From contig NZ_JBELOI010000008.1 in the NCBI RefSeq assembly GCF_040276065.1, forward strand, positions 62,001 to 126,000: a stretch of 64,000 bases of DNA, read 5' to 3'. A model generated the notes under the pieces. The model had not been told where the DNA came from. It did not search any database and worked only from the letters and a program-made list of their open reading frames with translations. Below are positions 33,662 to 41,788 of this stretch, one piece after another; position 1 is the first letter of the stretch; the number at the start of each line of letters is the position of its first letter. The DNA is from Castellaniella sp040276065 (GTDB lineage Bacteria > Pseudomonadota > Gammaproteobacteria > Burkholderiales > Burkholderiaceae_B). Both the position numbers and the translations under genes were made by a program.

Positions 33662-35530
33662 TTGCCTATTTCGCATTCCATGCCAGGAACCGCCCACGAA
33701 GTCTATCCGAACGCCGCCTCTGCGGTGCCGCCGGTTGCTCTACGCAATCAACTGGACGATATCCTGAGCGGTGAAAGGCTGACCCCGGTCTTCCAGCCGA
33801 TCGCGCGGATACGGCATGCGACTTTGCTCGGCTACGAGGGATTGATCCGCGGGCCGGACGACAGTCCCTTACACATGCCCGAGGCTCTATTCCGGGCCGC
33901 GCGTGCAGCAGGTCGAGGAATCGAGCTCGAGTTCGCGTGCTGCCGAGCGATCCTCCGCCGGTTTGCGGCGCTGGGCTTGCCGGGGAAGCTGTTCCTCAAC
34001 ATCAGCCCGGTGGCACTCGTCGCCTCGCGGGACGACCACACCGGGCCCCCGGGCTGGCTCGCGCAGGCCGGGATCGAGCCCCGCTGCGTGGTTTTCGAGA
34101 TTACCGAGCAGCACGACGAGTCCGAGGGACGACACCTGATCGAGGCCGTCGCGTGGTATCGGGCCATTGGCCTGCGATTCGCGATCGACGACCTCGGCGA
34201 AGGGTGCTCGAGCCTGGGCCGCTGGCTCGATCTCAGACCAGAGTTCATCAAAACCGACCGGCGTCTCGTGCGCGGCATCGATGGCGATCCGCTGCGCCAG
34301 CAGTTCATCCGCTCCTTGTGCGACATGGCCAGGGTCACCGGAGCCCAGGTGGTGGCCGAGGGCATCGAGACCGAGGACGAACTGGGCTATCTGGCCGAGC
34401 AGGGCATCAGTTGCGGTCAGGGCTATTACATCGCGCGTCCGGGTCCGGCGCCGGCGGGCGCGCTCGCGCCCGAGGTCGCGCACTGGCTGGGCGGACGCGC
34501 GGCCCGACCCGCGAGTCCGCTCTCGCCGGGCGAGGCGGATCCCTCCGATGATGGCCGGGCCCTGCGCCTGCTGCGGCGGGCGCCCTCGGTCGAACCCACG
34601 GTTTCAAACCTCGCGGTGAGCGAGTTTTTCCATGCCAATCCGCAGTGGCACACCATTCCAGTGGTTCAACAGGGCATCCCGGTTGGCGTCATCACGCGCA
34701 GCGCGCTCATCGAACGTTTTGCGCAACCCTACCAGCGCGAGATCTTTGGCGGCAAACCCTGCTCGCTGATCATGGACGACAAGCCGGTGATCGCGGACAT
34801 GAACACCTCGCTGACCGCGCTCAGCCGCCAGTTGATCCAGGCCGACGGCTATGGCCTGGTCAATGATTTCATCATTACGAGCAGTGGGCGCTATCTCGGC
34901 ATCGGGACCAGCCAGGACCTGCTGCGCGCGCTGAACGATCTGCAAATCCTTGCGGCGCGGCACGCCAACCCACTGACCCAACTGCCGGGCAACGTTCCCA
35001 TCGGCCGCCGGATCCAGCGCCTGCTGGACCAGCGGGAGACCTTTGTGGCGTGCTACGCCGACCTGAACCATTTCAAGCCCTTCAACGATGTGTTCGGCTA
35101 TCAGCGCGGCGACGAGATCATCCAGCTCACCAGCCGCCTCCTTGCAGACAGCATCGATCCCGAGCGGGATTTTCTCGGACACATCGGCGGCGACGATTTC
35201 CTGATTCTGTTTCGCAGCGAGGACTGGGAGGCGCGCTGCCGCGCCGTCCTGGCCGACTTTCCGGGGATAGTGGACGGACACATGCGGGCGAGCGGTCCGG
35301 GTGGCGATTTTTCTCAGGGCTATATGGCCGAGGACCGCGTCGGCCATCGCCGGTGCTATACCTTGCCCAGCCTGTCGCTGGGTGCCGTGCGCGTCGAACC
35401 GGGTGCATACGATTCGCACCACCAGATCGCACGCGCGGCGACCGAGGCCAAGGCACAAGCCAAGAAGCAAGGCGGTAACGCCCTGTTTATCGACCGCCGC
35501 AAGGCCGCGCGGCTGTCGCGCATCGTCTGA
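33662..35530 (+). CDS. EAL-CBS-GGDEF c-di-GMP turnover protein
   Basis: The protein of up to 622 residues has an N-terminal EAL domain (about 35-265), a CBS pair (about 310-430) and a C-terminal GGDEF domain (about 445-605). The EAL residues look intact: EGLIR, FLNISP, FEITEQ, IDDLGEG, FIKTDR, VVAEGIE and GQGYYIARP, so phosphodiesterase activity is likely. The GGDEF core is HIGGDDFLILF, with Asp for Glu, His for the usual Arg and no RxxD inhibitory site, so cyclase activity is doubtful. No membrane segment is seen. The start may be TTG 33662 or ATG 33680; neither has a good ribosome-binding site. Confidence 0.88.
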   Translation: MPISHSMPGTAHEVYPNAASAVPPVALRNQLDDILSGERLTPVFQPIARIRHATLLGYEGLIRGPDDSPLHMPEALFRAARAAGRGIELEFACCRAILRRFAALGLPGKLFLNISPVALVASRDDHTGPPGWLAQAGIEPRCVVFEITEQHDESEGRHLIEAVAWYRAIGLRFAIDDLGEGCSSLGRWLDLRPEFIKTDRRLVRGIDGDPLRQQFIRSLCDMARVTGAQVVAEGIETEDELGYLAEQGISCGQGYYIARPGPAPAGALAPEVAHWLGGRAARPASPLSPGEADPSDDGRALRLLRRAPSVEPTVSNLAVSEFFHANPQWHTIPVVQQGIPVGVITRSALIERFAQPYQREIFGGKPCSLIMDDKPVIADMNTSLTALSRQLIQADGYGLVNDFIITSSGRYLGIGTSQDLLRALNDLQILAARHANPLTQLPGNVPIGRRIQRLLDQRETFVACYADLNHFKPFNDVFGYQRGDEIIQLTSRLLADSIDPERDFLGHIGGDDFLILFRSEDWEARCRAVLADFPGIVDGHMRASGPGGDFSQGYMAEDRVGHRRCYTLPSLSLGAVRVEPGAYDSHHQIARAATEAKAQAKKQGGNALFIDRRKAARLSRIV

Positions 35531-35588
35531 GGCGGCCCGGCCTCAACCCTCGCGGCGGCCTAGATTTTTTGTGCTAGAATGCCTGTCT

Positions 35589-35667
<79 letters not shown>

Positions 35668-35682
35668 CGAAAAAGCAGTCAA

Positions 35683-35725
35683 AACAAGGGCTTACAGATT
35701 TCGGTCTGTAAGCCCTTGTTCTTTT
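35683..35725 (+). terminator. Strong intrinsic terminator after tRNA-Pro
   Basis: A perfect 16-bp stem (35683-35698 with 35705-35720), loop TTTCGG, followed by CTTTTT. The A-rich 5' flank could also end the minus-strand propeller gene coming from the right. Confidence 0.95.
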
Positions 35726-35733
35726 TGCCCAAC

Positions 35734-36381
35734 TTAGCCGCGCGGGCCTCGGCGTACGGCTTTCAGTGTTCCTTCATTCCCGCCGCCGCAGAAAAACCGA
35801 TCGCCTGCGTCTGATTCGAGCCCCGAGACGTCGATTCCTGCCGGCATTTCGATGCGCTCCTGCACGTCCCCCGTTGCCGGGTCGATGCGTCGAATATCGC
35901 TGGCTCCATCCTGCCAGGTGGCATGCCAGAGCTCGCCGTCGACCCAGGTGACGCCGGTGACGAAGCGGCTGCATTCGATGCTGCGAAGCACCGAGCCGGT
36001 GTCCGGATCCACCTGGAAAATCCGGTGTCCCCGGTGCAGGCCGACCCAGAGCGCGCCTTCGGCCCAGGCGAGCCCGGATGCGTCGCCGTGTCCCGGTGCC
36101 GGGATCATGCCCAGTGTCTGGCCGGTCAGGGGGTCGATTTTTCGAATGACGGTACCCGCGATCTGGAACAGATGCTTACCATCAAAGGCCGTGCCCGCGT
36201 CCGCCGCGACATCAAGGGTATCGACAATGCTGCCGCTGTCGGGGTCGAGCGCATGCAGGCGGTCGCCGGCCGCAAACCAGATTTTGCGGCCATCGAAGCT
36301 GACTCCATGTACGCTGTCGACTCCTGGAAAGGGGCCGTACTCGCGGAGGATATCGGCTCTTGAATTCTTCACGGATGCCAT
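35734..36381 (-). CDS. Beta-propeller protein (Vgb/glutamine-cyclotransferase-like repeats)
   Basis: The 215-residue protein is built from repeated blades of the form G-x-W/F-x-A-x-x-D-x-L-x-x-(I/L)-D-P-x-T/S-G (for example HALDPDSGSIVDTL, RKIDPLTGQTLGM, FQVDPDTGSVLRSI, RRIDPATGDVQERI). It has no signal peptide and is short for a full propeller, so it may oligomerise. Related proteins are annotated as PQQ-like or glutaminyl-cyclase-like; no catalytic residues can be assigned. ATG 36381 begins one base after the stop of the upstream regulator, so they form an operon. Confidence 0.7.
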   Translation of the reverse strand: MASVKNSRADILREYGPFPGVDSVHGVSFDGRKIWFAAGDRLHALDPDSGSIVDTLDVAADAGTAFDGKHLFQIAGTVIRKIDPLTGQTLGMIPAPGHGDASGLAWAEGALWVGLHRGHRIFQVDPDTGSVLRSIECSRFVTGVTWVDGELWHATWQDGASDIRRIDPATGDVQERIEMPAGIDVSGLESDAGDRFFCGGGNEGTLKAVRRGPRG

Positions 36382-36382
36382 T

Positions 36383-37603
36383 CTACGATGGTGTCGACAA
36401 TGTGGGAAACAGAGGGTCGGTCGGGAAACCGGGCACATTCGGTGCCATCCAGCGGCACGCGCGGCCGCGGCCGCAGGACTCGACCTCGCCGGCCTGCGAC
36501 AGGGCTTCGAGCGCGCGCTGGACGCTGCGGGTGCCGACGCTGAGCGCCAGGGCCAGCGACGAGCTCGACCATGCCTCGCCATCGGCGAGCAGCGCCAGCA
36601 GGCCGGCGTGCCGTCCCTCGACCGGCGGCACGAGGACAACGACCGGCCCGGGACCGCGGGGCGTCAGCCGATAACCCCGCGTCGTTGCGGACAGTTCCGC
36701 CGCCGGCTCCAGCGCCTTGCGTAACCGTCCGATCTCCACCCGCAGCCGCGCACGATAAGACTCGTCCGGGTCCCGCGCCCGGAACGTGCGGCACAGCAGC
36801 GTTTCGCGGGCGACATCCTCGGGCCATGCTTGCGCGAGCGTGCGCACCAGGGTGAACAGCACCGGGCGGCCGCTCAGTGGCACGAGCAGGGTCCCCGCCC
36901 GGACCGTGCGGCGGCAGGCGTCGATGACCAGGGCATCGGAGGCGAGGAGGGTCTCGACCTCGGCGAGAGTGAGCGGTTGCTGGCCCTCGGGCCCGATCTG
37001 GTGCGCCGCGGGCGCCGCAAAGAGGTGTATCGCGCGCTCGACCTCGGCGACCAGCGCCGGGATGCCCGTCCCGCAAGCCGCCTGATAGGCCCTTTCGAGC
37101 GCCGTGCGCGCTGGGCCCGCTTGGATGCGCCGCATCGCAATGCCGGCCGCCACCAGCCAGTATCCGGCTTTCGAGGTATATGGCAGGGCCTCGGTATCGA
37201 GCGTGCCGATGATCCGTTCGGCCTCGGCCAGGCGTCCGATCAATAGGAGCCGCCGAGCGTCGAGGTAGCCCGCATGCGCGGCGTTCACGGCATCGCCGTG
37301 GGCTTCAAGTGCGGTCCGCGCTTCGTCCAGCATTTGCGCGAGTCCGCCGAGATCGCGTGAGACCAGCGCGATCTCGGCGGTGGCGACGGCGCATCGTGCC
37401 CGGGCCGCCCTATCGTGTGGTGCAAAGGCACGTTGCGCGTCACGCAGCAACACCCGGGCGCGGACCAGGTCGCCGAGTTGCGCCATCGCGATCCCGCGCA
37501 GTGCAAGGGCCGATGGATCGCCGCGCAATGCGATGTGTGTCAGCGCGGCCAGCGGATCGCCCGCCGCGAGCGCGCGCGCGGCGAATGTGATCAGCGGATC
37601 CAT
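36383..37603 (-). CDS. Transcriptional regulator with helical-repeat N-terminus and two predicted DNA-binding modules
   Basis: The 406-residue protein begins with a TPR-like helical part (about 1-220). An OmpR/SARP-like winged-helix segment follows (GRPVLFTLVRTLAQAWPEDV...YRARLRVEIGRLRKAL, about 255-325), then a C-terminal winged helix (LLALLADGEAWSSSSLALAL and SVGTRSVQRALEALSQAGEV, about 345-385). I start at ATG 37603 with GCGGGA upstream. It is transcribed away from the membrane-protein/DUF899 pair across a 108-nt gap, the layout of a regulator controlling divergent targets. Its signal is unknown. Confidence 0.65.
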   Translation of the reverse strand: MDPLITFAARALAAGDPLAALTHIALRGDPSALALRGIAMAQLGDLVRARVLLRDAQRAFAPHDRAARARCAVATAEIALVSRDLGGLAQMLDEARTALEAHGDAVNAAHAGYLDARRLLLIGRLAEAERIIGTLDTEALPYTSKAGYWLVAAGIAMRRIQAGPARTALERAYQAACGTGIPALVAEVERAIHLFAAPAAHQIGPEGQQPLTLAEVETLLASDALVIDACRRTVRAGTLLVPLSGRPVLFTLVRTLAQAWPEDVARETLLCRTFRARDPDESYRARLRVEIGRLRKALEPAAELSATTRGYRLTPRGPGPVVVLVPPVEGRHAGLLALLADGEAWSSSSLALALSVGTRSVQRALEALSQAGEVESCGRGRACRWMAPNVPGFPTDPLFPTLSTPS

Positions 37604-37711
37604 CGGAATCCCGCCATATTTGTCACTCTCGCCCGGCGTTTGACTCGACTTACCATGTCCACTCGGCCCTGTGGAATCAGGGAATTTCAACCATAGACCG
37701 GGAGGTGGGAA

Positions 37712-37981
37712 ATGGCAACGTCCACGACCACAGGCATGGCATACCGGCGAGCGGGGTGGGCACGCATCGGGGCCGACTGGCTCGCCTATGCTGCCGCCCC
37801 CGCTTTTGCGCTCATGGCGCTGGTCGCGGCGGCCGATCCCACGCTGATGCTCTGCCTGCCGCAGCAGGAGGTCTCGCGGTTCGGTGCCATGACCGTGATG
37901 TATCTGCTGATGAGCTTTTTTCACCTGCCGCCCTGGCTGGGGCTGTTTGCCTCCATCGGGCGCGTATCCAACGATCATTGA
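37712..37981 (+). CDS. Small two-helix membrane protein
   Basis: The 89-residue protein has two hydrophobic segments (about 25-45 and 55-80) and resembles nothing I can name. GGGAGGTGGGAA gives a very strong ribosome-binding site before ATG 37712. The DUF899 gene follows after 11 nt, so the pair is probably co-expressed. Confidence 0.65.
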   Translation: MATSTTTGMAYRRAGWARIGADWLAYAAAPAFALMALVAAADPTLMLCLPQQEVSRFGAMTVMYLLMSFFHLPPWLGLFASIGRVSNDH

Positions 37982-37992
37982 AGGAGAATGCA

Positions 37993-38688
37993 ATGGACCA
38001 TCCCGTCGTTTCACGCCAAGAATGGCTGCTGGCCCGCCAGGCGCTTTTCTCCAAGGAACGCGCCATGACCCATGCGCTCGATGCGCTGCGCACGGAGCGT
38101 CGCGGACTGCCCTGGGTCCGGATCGAAAAGCCTTACGTCTTCGATGGGCCCGGGGGCGCCTGCTCGCTCGGCGATTTGTTCGAGGGCCGCCGCCAGCTCG
38201 CAATCTATCACTTCATGCTGACGCCGGGGTCAGGGCATCTGTGTCCCGGTTGTTCGTACACCATGGATCATGTCGATGCCGCTAGGCGGCATTTCGAGCA
38301 CGCCGACTTGTCCTTCGCGGCGGTGTCCCGCGCACCGATCCGGCAGATCGAGGAGGCCAAGCGCCGGATGGGCTGGACCTTTCCGTGGGTGTCTTCTGGC
38401 GAGGGCGATTTCAACTATGATTTCGATGTGTCGTTCACCGAGGTGGACCGCGCCCACGGCCGCGCAGCCTACAACTATGGCCTGACGACGATTCGCAATA
38501 GCGCGGATATGTTCGGGGTCAGTATCTTTGTCAAGAACGAGGTGGGCGAGGTCTTCCACAGCTATTCGACCTATCATCGGGGGATCGAGCTGCTGTTGGG
38601 GGCGTTCAATTGGCTCGACCTGACGCCCGCGGGCCGCAACGAGGCCGATGGCGTCATGAGCTGGGTGCGCTTGCACGATGAATATTGA
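37993..38688 (+). CDS. DUF899 family thioredoxin-like protein
   Basis: The 231-residue protein belongs to the DUF899 family with a thioredoxin-like fold. The CPGCSYTMDHVD motif sits in the position of the redox CxxC, followed by FAAVSRAPIRQIEEAKRRMGWTFPW. A C-terminal block (DMFGVSIFVKNEVGEVFHSYSTYHRGIELLLGAFNWLDLTP) is also typical. No signal peptide is seen, so it is cytosolic. AAGGAG precedes ATG 37993. The function is not established; a redox role is inferred from the fold. Confidence 0.82.
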   Translation: MDHPVVSRQEWLLARQALFSKERAMTHALDALRTERRGLPWVRIEKPYVFDGPGGACSLGDLFEGRRQLAIYHFMLTPGSGHLCPGCSYTMDHVDAARRHFEHADLSFAAVSRAPIRQIEEAKRRMGWTFPWVSSGEGDFNYDFDVSFTEVDRAHGRAAYNYGLTTIRNSADMFGVSIFVKNEVGEVFHSYSTYHRGIELLLGAFNWLDLTPAGRNEADGVMSWVRLHDEY

Positions 38689-39049
38689 CCAGAGAGGGGG
38701 CGCTGCGGTGCGCGGAACCATCAACATTACATACCTATCCGACGATTGGCGCGGTGTCGCCTTATCCAATCACTCGGGGCCTGGATATTCAGCATGAGAC
38801 CGGCGAGGCGCCGGCACCGGATCGTACCTCGCTACCGGCCGATGTCTTCTGCCGCATCCTGGCCGATATCCGCGCAGCGGGGTAGGGGCGCCGCCTTTGG
38901 GGATGCCGCGGCAGCGGAGCCGGATCCGAGCCGTCGCGCGCCCTCGGGAATACGGGCATGGACGTCGGCGTGGATTGCGCTTTGCGGGTGCGCGGGCCAC
39001 AATGTCCAGCTTTGGACCATCGCTTCGGGCCATCGGGTCCGTACGTATC
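38689..39049. other. Intergenic region before the MFS gene
   Basis: I see no convincing gene, RNA or terminator in these 361 bases. A 66-codon frame (38685-38885) has no family resemblance. The promoter of the MFS gene should lie here, but no clear -35/-10 pair stands out. Confidence 0.4.
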
Positions 39050-40321
39050 ATGACCCTTCGCGCGGGCCCGCCTGATAGCGGCGTCGAATCGAATTATGCC
39101 TGGATGCGCCTGCTGGTCACGCTGGCGGCGGTCACGATCGGCAATGTGGGCATGTACGCCGCCAGCATCGTGCTGCCGTCGATCCAGGCGGATTTCGGGG
39201 TGGATCGCTCGGGGGCATCGCTGCCCTATGCCGTGACGATGATCGGGTTCGGCATCGGGGGCATCCTCATGGGCCGGCTGTCGGATCGTTTCGGGGTCTT
39301 CATCCCCTTGGTGATCAGCGCCCTGGGCCTGGGCGCGGGTTTTGTCCTCGCCGGCATGGCCGGCGGTATCGGCACCTTCAATCTGGTGCATGGGGTGATG
39401 ATCGGCCTGTTGGGGTCATCGGCGACATTTGCGCCGCTGGTGGCCGACGCCTCGCATTGGTTCACCCGTCGGCGCGGCATCGCGGTGGCGATCTGCATGA
39501 GCGGCAACTATCTCGCCGGGGCGGTCTGGCCGCCGGTGATGCAGTATTTCGTTGAGATGGTCGGTTGGCGCCAGACTTATGCGGGCATCGGGGTGTTCTG
39601 CGTGGTCAGCCTGCTGCCGCTCGCAGTGTGTCTGCGGCGTCGCGCCCCGTCCACGGAACTGCCGCTGCCGGGCGTGGTGCCTGCGGCCGCCCGAGCGCCG
39701 CGCCTTGGCGCCGGGGATCTGAATCGGCCGCTGGGCTTGTCGCCGAACACGCTGCTGGCGCTGTTGTGCGTCGCGGGGGTGGGATGCTGCGTGGCGATGG
39801 CCATGCCCCAGGTTCAGATCGTGGCCTATTGCAGCGATCTGGGTTATGGCGCGGCCAACGGCGCGAACATGCTGTCGCTGATGCTGGGCATGGGGATCAT
39901 CAGCCGGCTCGCTTCGGGGTGGCTGTCCGACCGCATCGGGGGTTTGCGCACGCTGCTGCTGGGATCCTTGCTGCAAGGCCTGGCACTGTGGCTATACCTG
40001 CTCAATCAGGGCTTGCTGTCGCTGTACGTGGTGTCGGCGCTGTTCGGCCTGTTCCAGGGCGGCATCGTTCCGGCCTATGCCGTGATCGTGCGCGAATATT
40101 TTCCCCGCGAGGGCACCGGCGTGCGCATGGGCACTGTCCTGATGGCCACGCTGCTGGGCATGGCGCTCGGGGGCTGGCTGTCGGGCGCGATCTACGATTG
40201 GTCGCTGTCGTATCGCGCGGCGTTCATCAACGGCATTGCCTGGAACGCACTCAACGCCGTGATCGTGATTTTCCTGCTGATGCGCGCCCGTCCGGGCGGA
40301 ATGCTACGGGCGGCGGCGTGA
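39050..40321 (+). CDS. Major facilitator superfamily transporter
   Basis: The 423-residue protein has 12 predicted helices in two halves, with loop motif GRLSDRFGVFIPL between helices 2 and 3 and its echo GWLSDRIGGLRTLL in the second half. The pattern resembles monocarboxylate/oxalate-formate-type MFS carriers. I start at ATG 39050 (MTLRAGPPDSG...) because the upstream codons are not membrane-like; no good ribosome-binding site decides it. The substrate cannot be deduced. It converges on the LuxR regulator gene. Confidence 0.85.
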   Translation: MTLRAGPPDSGVESNYAWMRLLVTLAAVTIGNVGMYAASIVLPSIQADFGVDRSGASLPYAVTMIGFGIGGILMGRLSDRFGVFIPLVISALGLGAGFVLAGMAGGIGTFNLVHGVMIGLLGSSATFAPLVADASHWFTRRRGIAVAICMSGNYLAGAVWPPVMQYFVEMVGWRQTYAGIGVFCVVSLLPLAVCLRRRAPSTELPLPGVVPAAARAPRLGAGDLNRPLGLSPNTLLALLCVAGVGCCVAMAMPQVQIVAYCSDLGYGAANGANMLSLMLGMGIISRLASGWLSDRIGGLRTLLLGSLLQGLALWLYLLNQGLLSLYVVSALFGLFQGGIVPAYAVIVREYFPREGTGVRMGTVLMATLLGMALGGWLSGAIYDWSLSYRAAFINGIAWNALNAVIVIFLLMRARPGGMLRAAA

Positions 40322-40422
40322 ACGCTGCTTGCGGGGGTGTGGCACCGCCGGCCTTGCCGCGGGCCAGCGGAACGCGCGACGGGCGGTCCGTTCGACGCCC
40401 CGCCGTGGGCCGCCGGGGGCAG

Positions 40423-41250
40423 CTACGCCGCTTGCTGTCCTGCCGGAAGTCGCGGACCGTGCGGCGGCACGGCGTCGTCCGTCATCTGTAGGCCGCCGGG
40501 TGGGACGGAGACGTCCCAGCGGCCTCTGGATGATTCCAGATTTTCGCGGTCTTGAGAGACCATGGATCGCACCTTGGCCATGGTCCACCCGAGGGTCGCG
40601 CCCCGCAGGATGGCCTTATAGACCGCGGCATTGCGGCTATTGACGTCCAGCCGCTGATACAGGGCCTCGGCGTGCGCTTTGGCAGTGGCCGCCGAGATGT
40701 TCATGGTTCGCCCCACGGTCTTGATGGGATATCCCTTGGACAATAGCACCAGGACCTCGTATTGCCGGGGCGTCAGGCCGAGGAGCTCGGATTCCTCGAT
40801 GTGGCCGATGGCGCTGCGGGTCTCATCGGACGTTTGCCAAGTGTCGGCGCTGGCCGGCTGGCAGAACCGGGGATGCAGGCGGCTGTAGGTGCCGCCCGCC
40901 AGCAGCAGGCCCACCAGGGCTCTGAGGACCTCGGGGGTGATCTCATTCGAAACGCAGGTCACCGTCAACGGCAGCGTGGCGAGGGCAGGCGGGTTCTGGG
41001 CATCGACGATCATCAGAATGGCGGGAGGCCGGTGATGCTGCTGGAGCCAGTTGATGATTTCAGTGCGATGCTGGCGCACGCCTGCCGAGATGATGGCCAG
41101 GTCAATGGCTTCCGGATGAGAAGGGGGACTTTGAGCGGGATCGGGGATGTCCATTCCGAGGACTCGACAGCCGGCCTGCCCCTCGGACAGGATGGCGCCA
41201 ATGCTGTGGCGGATCAATGGCAGCGGTTCGATAAGCAGGATGGTTCGCAT
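40423..41250 (-). CDS. LuxR-type regulator with degenerate receiver, CsgD-like
   Basis: The 275-residue protein has a receiver-like N-terminus (about 1-120) and a LuxR helix-turn-helix (LLGLTPRQYEVLVLLSKGYPIKTVGRTMNISAATAKAHAEALYQRL, about 155-205). The acidic pair of a true receiver is replaced (LLIEPLPLIR) and the phospho-acceptor Asp position reads AIISAG, so phosphorylation is unlikely, as in E. coli CsgD. Its place at the end of the curli/PNAG cluster on the same strand suggests control of the matrix genes. A C-terminal tail of about 40 residues is unusual. Confidence 0.75.
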   Translation of the reverse strand: MRTILLIEPLPLIRHSIGAILSEGQAGCRVLGMDIPDPAQSPPSHPEAIDLAIISAGVRQHRTEIINWLQQHHRPPAILMIVDAQNPPALATLPLTVTCVSNEITPEVLRALVGLLLAGGTYSRLHPRFCQPASADTWQTSDETRSAIGHIEESELLGLTPRQYEVLVLLSKGYPIKTVGRTMNISAATAKAHAEALYQRLDVNSRNAAVYKAILRGATLGWTMAKVRSMVSQDRENLESSRGRWDVSVPPGGLQMTDDAVPPHGPRLPAGQQAA

Positions 41251-41351
41251 GTTGTTCTTTTCCGGTGATCGAGGCGCGGATGGGTATGAGCGCGGGCGGG
41301 TAGACCGATGATCGAGCGGCGGAGCATATTGAATTTATTGGATTGTCCATA

Positions 41352-41687
41352 TCATTTCGCATGGCTTGCCGGAGGCGGGGGGTCGGGGCACTCAAAGTGA
41401 AAAGCCTGGCTGAACGCGCCTACGCCGTAGACGGTGAGCTCGATGCCGCAGGAATCCTCAGGACCGTAATTGAGCGATACCCGGCCGAGGGCCGCGGGCA
41501 CGCCGCCGGTGAGGTTGACGGTGCCGCCCTGGCCGACAACGGTCCTGCCATCTGGCCCGTCGCGCCGCGCCGTGACCCGGTAGCGCAGGGTGGTGTCATG
41601 CTCGGTCTGGATGTGTGGAATGACGATGGCTGGCTGCGAGCCATCGATCGTTTCGAGCCAGGCTCGTAGGTTGGCATCCGTATCCAT
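41352..41687 (-). CDS. csgH: CsgH-like curli chaperone
   Basis: The 111-residue protein has the beta-rich layout of CsgC/CsgH-type inhibitors of premature curlin polymerisation (LRYRVTARRDGPDGRTVVGQGGTVNLTG, ALGRVSLNYGPEDSCGIELTVYG). I start at 41687 because AGGAGGG stands 6 nt upstream. No classical signal peptide follows this start, which is odd for a periplasmic chaperone; the longer start at 41720 does not add one. It follows the curlin gene after a terminator-like hairpin. Confidence 0.6.
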   Translation of the reverse strand: MDTDANLRAWLETIDGSQPAIVIPHIQTEHDTTLRYRVTARRDGPDGRTVVGQGGTVNLTGGVPAALGRVSLNYGPEDSCGIELTVYGVGAFSQAFHFECPDPPPPASHAK

Positions 41688-41739
41688 GGCGATCCCTCCT
41701 GTGGGCGCGGATAAGGGCATGCGGCAGGCTTGCTATTCT

Positions 41740-41765
41740 AAAATCCCCCCCGAAGCGAGGTTTTT
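41740..41765 (-). terminator. Terminator-like hairpin after the curlin gene
   Basis: On the minus strand AAAAACCTCG-CTT-CGGGG... is followed by GGGATTTT; a longer alternative stem reaches back over the CCCTCCCCG near 41767-41778. It may limit read-through from the abundant curlin mRNA into csgH. TAGAAT (complement of 41735-41740) just after it could be a -10 for csgH. Confidence 0.55.
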
Positions 41766-41788
41766 GCCCGGGGAGGGAAGCGCTGCCT

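Noticed and set aside
38685..38885. 66-codon frame with TTG start after the DUF899 gene
   Set aside because: No family resemblance, no ribosome-binding site, and the codon pattern is unlike its neighbours; treated as non-coding.
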